Positions 6,854 through 7,958 of a DNA stretch of 7,958 nt are shown piece after piece (position 1 is the stretch's first letter; the number at the start of each line of letters is the position of its first letter). The stretch is from contig JANQHY010000114.1 of the NCBI GenBank assembly GCA_028282395.1, positions 1-7,958 of the forward strand, given 5' to 3'. The position numbers were made by a program, and so were the translations under genes. This DNA is from Gammaproteobacteria bacterium. Its GTDB lineage: Bacteria; Pseudomonadota; Gammaproteobacteria; UBA12402. The notes beneath the pieces are model-generated. The model saw nothing but the letters and a program-made list of their open reading frames with translations. It was not told the origin of the DNA and did not search any database.

Positions 6854-7861
6854 ATGAAAACAATAACAACTAAACAAAAAAGAACCGTACTTATGTGGTT
6901 GCTTGGACTGATCGCTGTGGTAATAATTATTGTTAGTTTTCTTTACTATTGGCATTACAGCCGTATCTATCCTCGTACAGAAGATGCTTTTATCAAAAGA
7001 GAATCGATTTATGTTGCACCAGTGATTTCTGGCAAGTTAACCAAGCTATTGGTGCATAATCAACAATTCGTTCACCAGGGGCAGTTGCTATTTGTAATTG
7101 ATCCCAAACCGTTTTCTATTGAATTAAAAAAAGCCATAAATTTATTGAAAAAAGCATTATCTGATTTGCATATCAAGCAAATGTATTTGCTGCAAGACCA
7201 AGTGAACTATCAACAAAAATATCATAATCAACGTTTCGCACACAAAGAACTTGAGCGTTACCAAGAGCTGAGACAAAAGCAGTTTGTTTCAACAGAAAGC
7301 TTAGATAATAAATTGAATCAATATCGTCTGGCACGGACTGTTGAAAAATCGGCGGCTACTCAATTAAAGATAGACCAGCAAGCAATTGCAAGTCAGCAGG
7401 CGTATATTGAATCTCTACGCCAAGATATTGCCAAAAGCCATTATTACTTGCGACATACACAAGTAAAAGCTGCAGCAAATGGATATATTAGCAACCTTAC
7501 CATCCAAGTTGGTGATGTAGCAGTGGCAAATAAAATTTTATTTCAAATTGTTAAATTACATGCTTGGGTACGTGCTTATTACAAAGAAACGCAATTAGAT
7601 CTAATTAAGGTGGGTAATCCGGCCACTGTTTATTTAGATATGTATGCAAATAAACGCTTTAAAGGCCGAGTGCTCAGTATCGGGCCATCCAGTACAACCT
7701 CTTTCTCAATATTGCCTAGTCAGAATAATGCTGGCAACTGGGTTAAGGTGACGCAAAGATTTCCAGTTTTGGTTAGCATTGATAATCCAGAGAATTTACC
7801 ATTACGAGAAGGTGCAAGTGTCACAGTAAAAATCGATACGACTCAGAAGCTAAAACGGTAG
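6854..7861 (+). CDS. HlyD/EmrA/AaeA-type membrane fusion (periplasmic adaptor) subunit of an efflux pump
   Basis: The 335-residue protein links an inner-membrane transporter to an outer-membrane channel. It has a short basic N-terminus, one membrane helix (about 12-33), then YPRTEDAFIKRE (39-50) and IYVAPVISG (52-60), the start of the barrel-sandwich (lipoyl-like) domain with VIDPKPF at 81-87. A Gln-rich coiled-coil hairpin spans about 88-195. The second half of the lipoyl domain includes VKAAANGYISNL (204-215), and the beta-barrel carries AYYKETQL (241-248). The segment FSILPSQNNAGNWVKVTQRF (284-303) is the conserved EmrA/AaeA-type motif. The length lies between typical AaeA and EmrA. The ATG has only a weak ribosome binding site (GAGA, 6845-6848). 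Divergent TetR control points to drug, fatty-acid or aromatic-acid export. The expected MFS or FUSC-type partner is not visible after it. Substrate is unknown. Confidence 0.87.
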   Translation: MKTITTKQKRTVLMWLLGLIAVVIIIVSFLYYWHYSRIYPRTEDAFIKRESIYVAPVISGKLTKLLVHNQQFVHQGQLLFVIDPKPFSIELKKAINLLKKALSDLHIKQMYLLQDQVNYQQKYHNQRFAHKELERYQELRQKQFVSTESLDNKLNQYRLARTVEKSAATQLKIDQQAIASQQAYIESLRQDIAKSHYYLRHTQVKAAANGYISNLTIQVGDVAVANKILFQIVKLHAWVRAYYKETQLDLIKVGNPATVYLDMYANKRFKGRVLSIGPSSTTSFSILPSQNNAGNWVKVTQRFPVLVSIDNPENLPLREGASVTVKIDTTQKLKR

Positions 7862-7871
7862 GTAGTCGATT

Positions 7872-7931
7872 ATGTTAGTTTTTACGATGATATTGATCAG
7901 TGCACAAGTGAGTGACTACTCGAGGTATTGA
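7872..7931 (+). CDS. 19-codon ORF after the adaptor gene, possible remnant of a partner gene's 5' end
   Basis: An ATG 10 bases after the adaptor stop opens a 19-residue frame, MLVFTMILISAQVSDYSRY, ending at TGA 7929-7931. Its hydrophobic first ten residues would suit the start of a membrane protein, and the position is where the transporter partner is expected. The frame ends exactly where a strong palindrome begins, so it may be a gene start broken by a palindromic insert, or simply non-coding sequence. An AGG at 7860-7862 lies 9 bases before the ATG. No family is recognised. Confidence 0.2.
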   Translation: MLVFTMILISAQVSDYSRY

Positions 7932-7953
7932 TTTTGGACTCCTGTCCAAAATC
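7930..7953. repeat. Perfect palindrome (10-bp stem, 4-base loop) at the window edge
   Basis: GATTTTGGAC (7930-7939), loop TCCT, GTCCAAAATC (7944-7953) is a perfect stem-loop. Flanking GAGG (7922-7925) and CCTC (7955-7958) could extend it with a bulge. No T run follows before the window ends, so it is not a standard intrinsic terminator, though it could still stop or stabilise the adaptor mRNA. A dispersed REP-like palindromic element or an insertion-sequence end are alternatives. Confidence 0.6.
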
Positions 7954-7958
7954 GCCTC

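Overview
The window is AT-rich, densely coding bacterial DNA. Its gene families (an Rpn/YhgA-like nuclease tail, a signal-peptide-bearing Ntn amidohydrolase, an M9 collagenase-type metallopeptidase, an EmrA/AaeA-type membrane fusion protein) fit a low-GC gammaproteobacterium, possibly of the Legionella/Coxiella type. That taxonomic placement is inference from family content and base composition; no rRNA or marker gene is present. The region looks like accessory rather than core chromosome: it has unrelated short transcription units, no housekeeping genes, and begins in the tail of a recombination-associated nuclease.

Left part (1-4656, all + strand). A 5'-cut Rpn/PD-(D/E)XK nuclease C-terminus carries four perfect 12-bp repeats encoding GIQQ. 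Next is an exported Ntn hydrolase whose predicted signal-peptide cleavage would expose the catalytic Cys24. A 351-bp non-coding gap follows, with a weak Fur-box-like site. Then comes a 980-residue secreted M9-type zinc metallopeptidase with HEVTH...E ligands and three tandem C-terminal PPC domains. Two neighbouring exported hydrolases suggest a role outside the cytoplasm, such as degradation of host or environmental protein and amides.

Middle (4685-6164, - strand). A protein with a Rossmann/SAM-methyltransferase-like pattern (YPGC..HITPS, YVDCDD) is convergent with the peptidase gene. Upstream of it on the same strand lie a DUF1360-like small membrane protein with a CPYC motif and a 41-codon ORF. 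The small ORF is too short to be called routinely and its stop overlaps the membrane protein's start as ATGA.

Right part (6162-7958). A TetR-family repressor gene diverges from an EmrA/AaeA-like HlyD-family efflux subunit gene. The 89-bp spacer holds overlapping divergent sigma70-like promoters and a perfect 10-bp inverted repeat placed as an operator, a typical self-regulated efflux module. The membrane transporter expected after the HlyD-type gene is not seen: a 19-codon ORF follows and ends at a perfect 10-bp-stem palindrome at the window edge.

No rRNA, tRNA, CRISPR array or complete insertion sequence was recognised, and no plainly new multi-gene system. The most notable points are the triple-PPC collagenase, the ATGA-coupled small ORF, the operator/promoter architecture of the efflux module and the palindrome that interrupts it.
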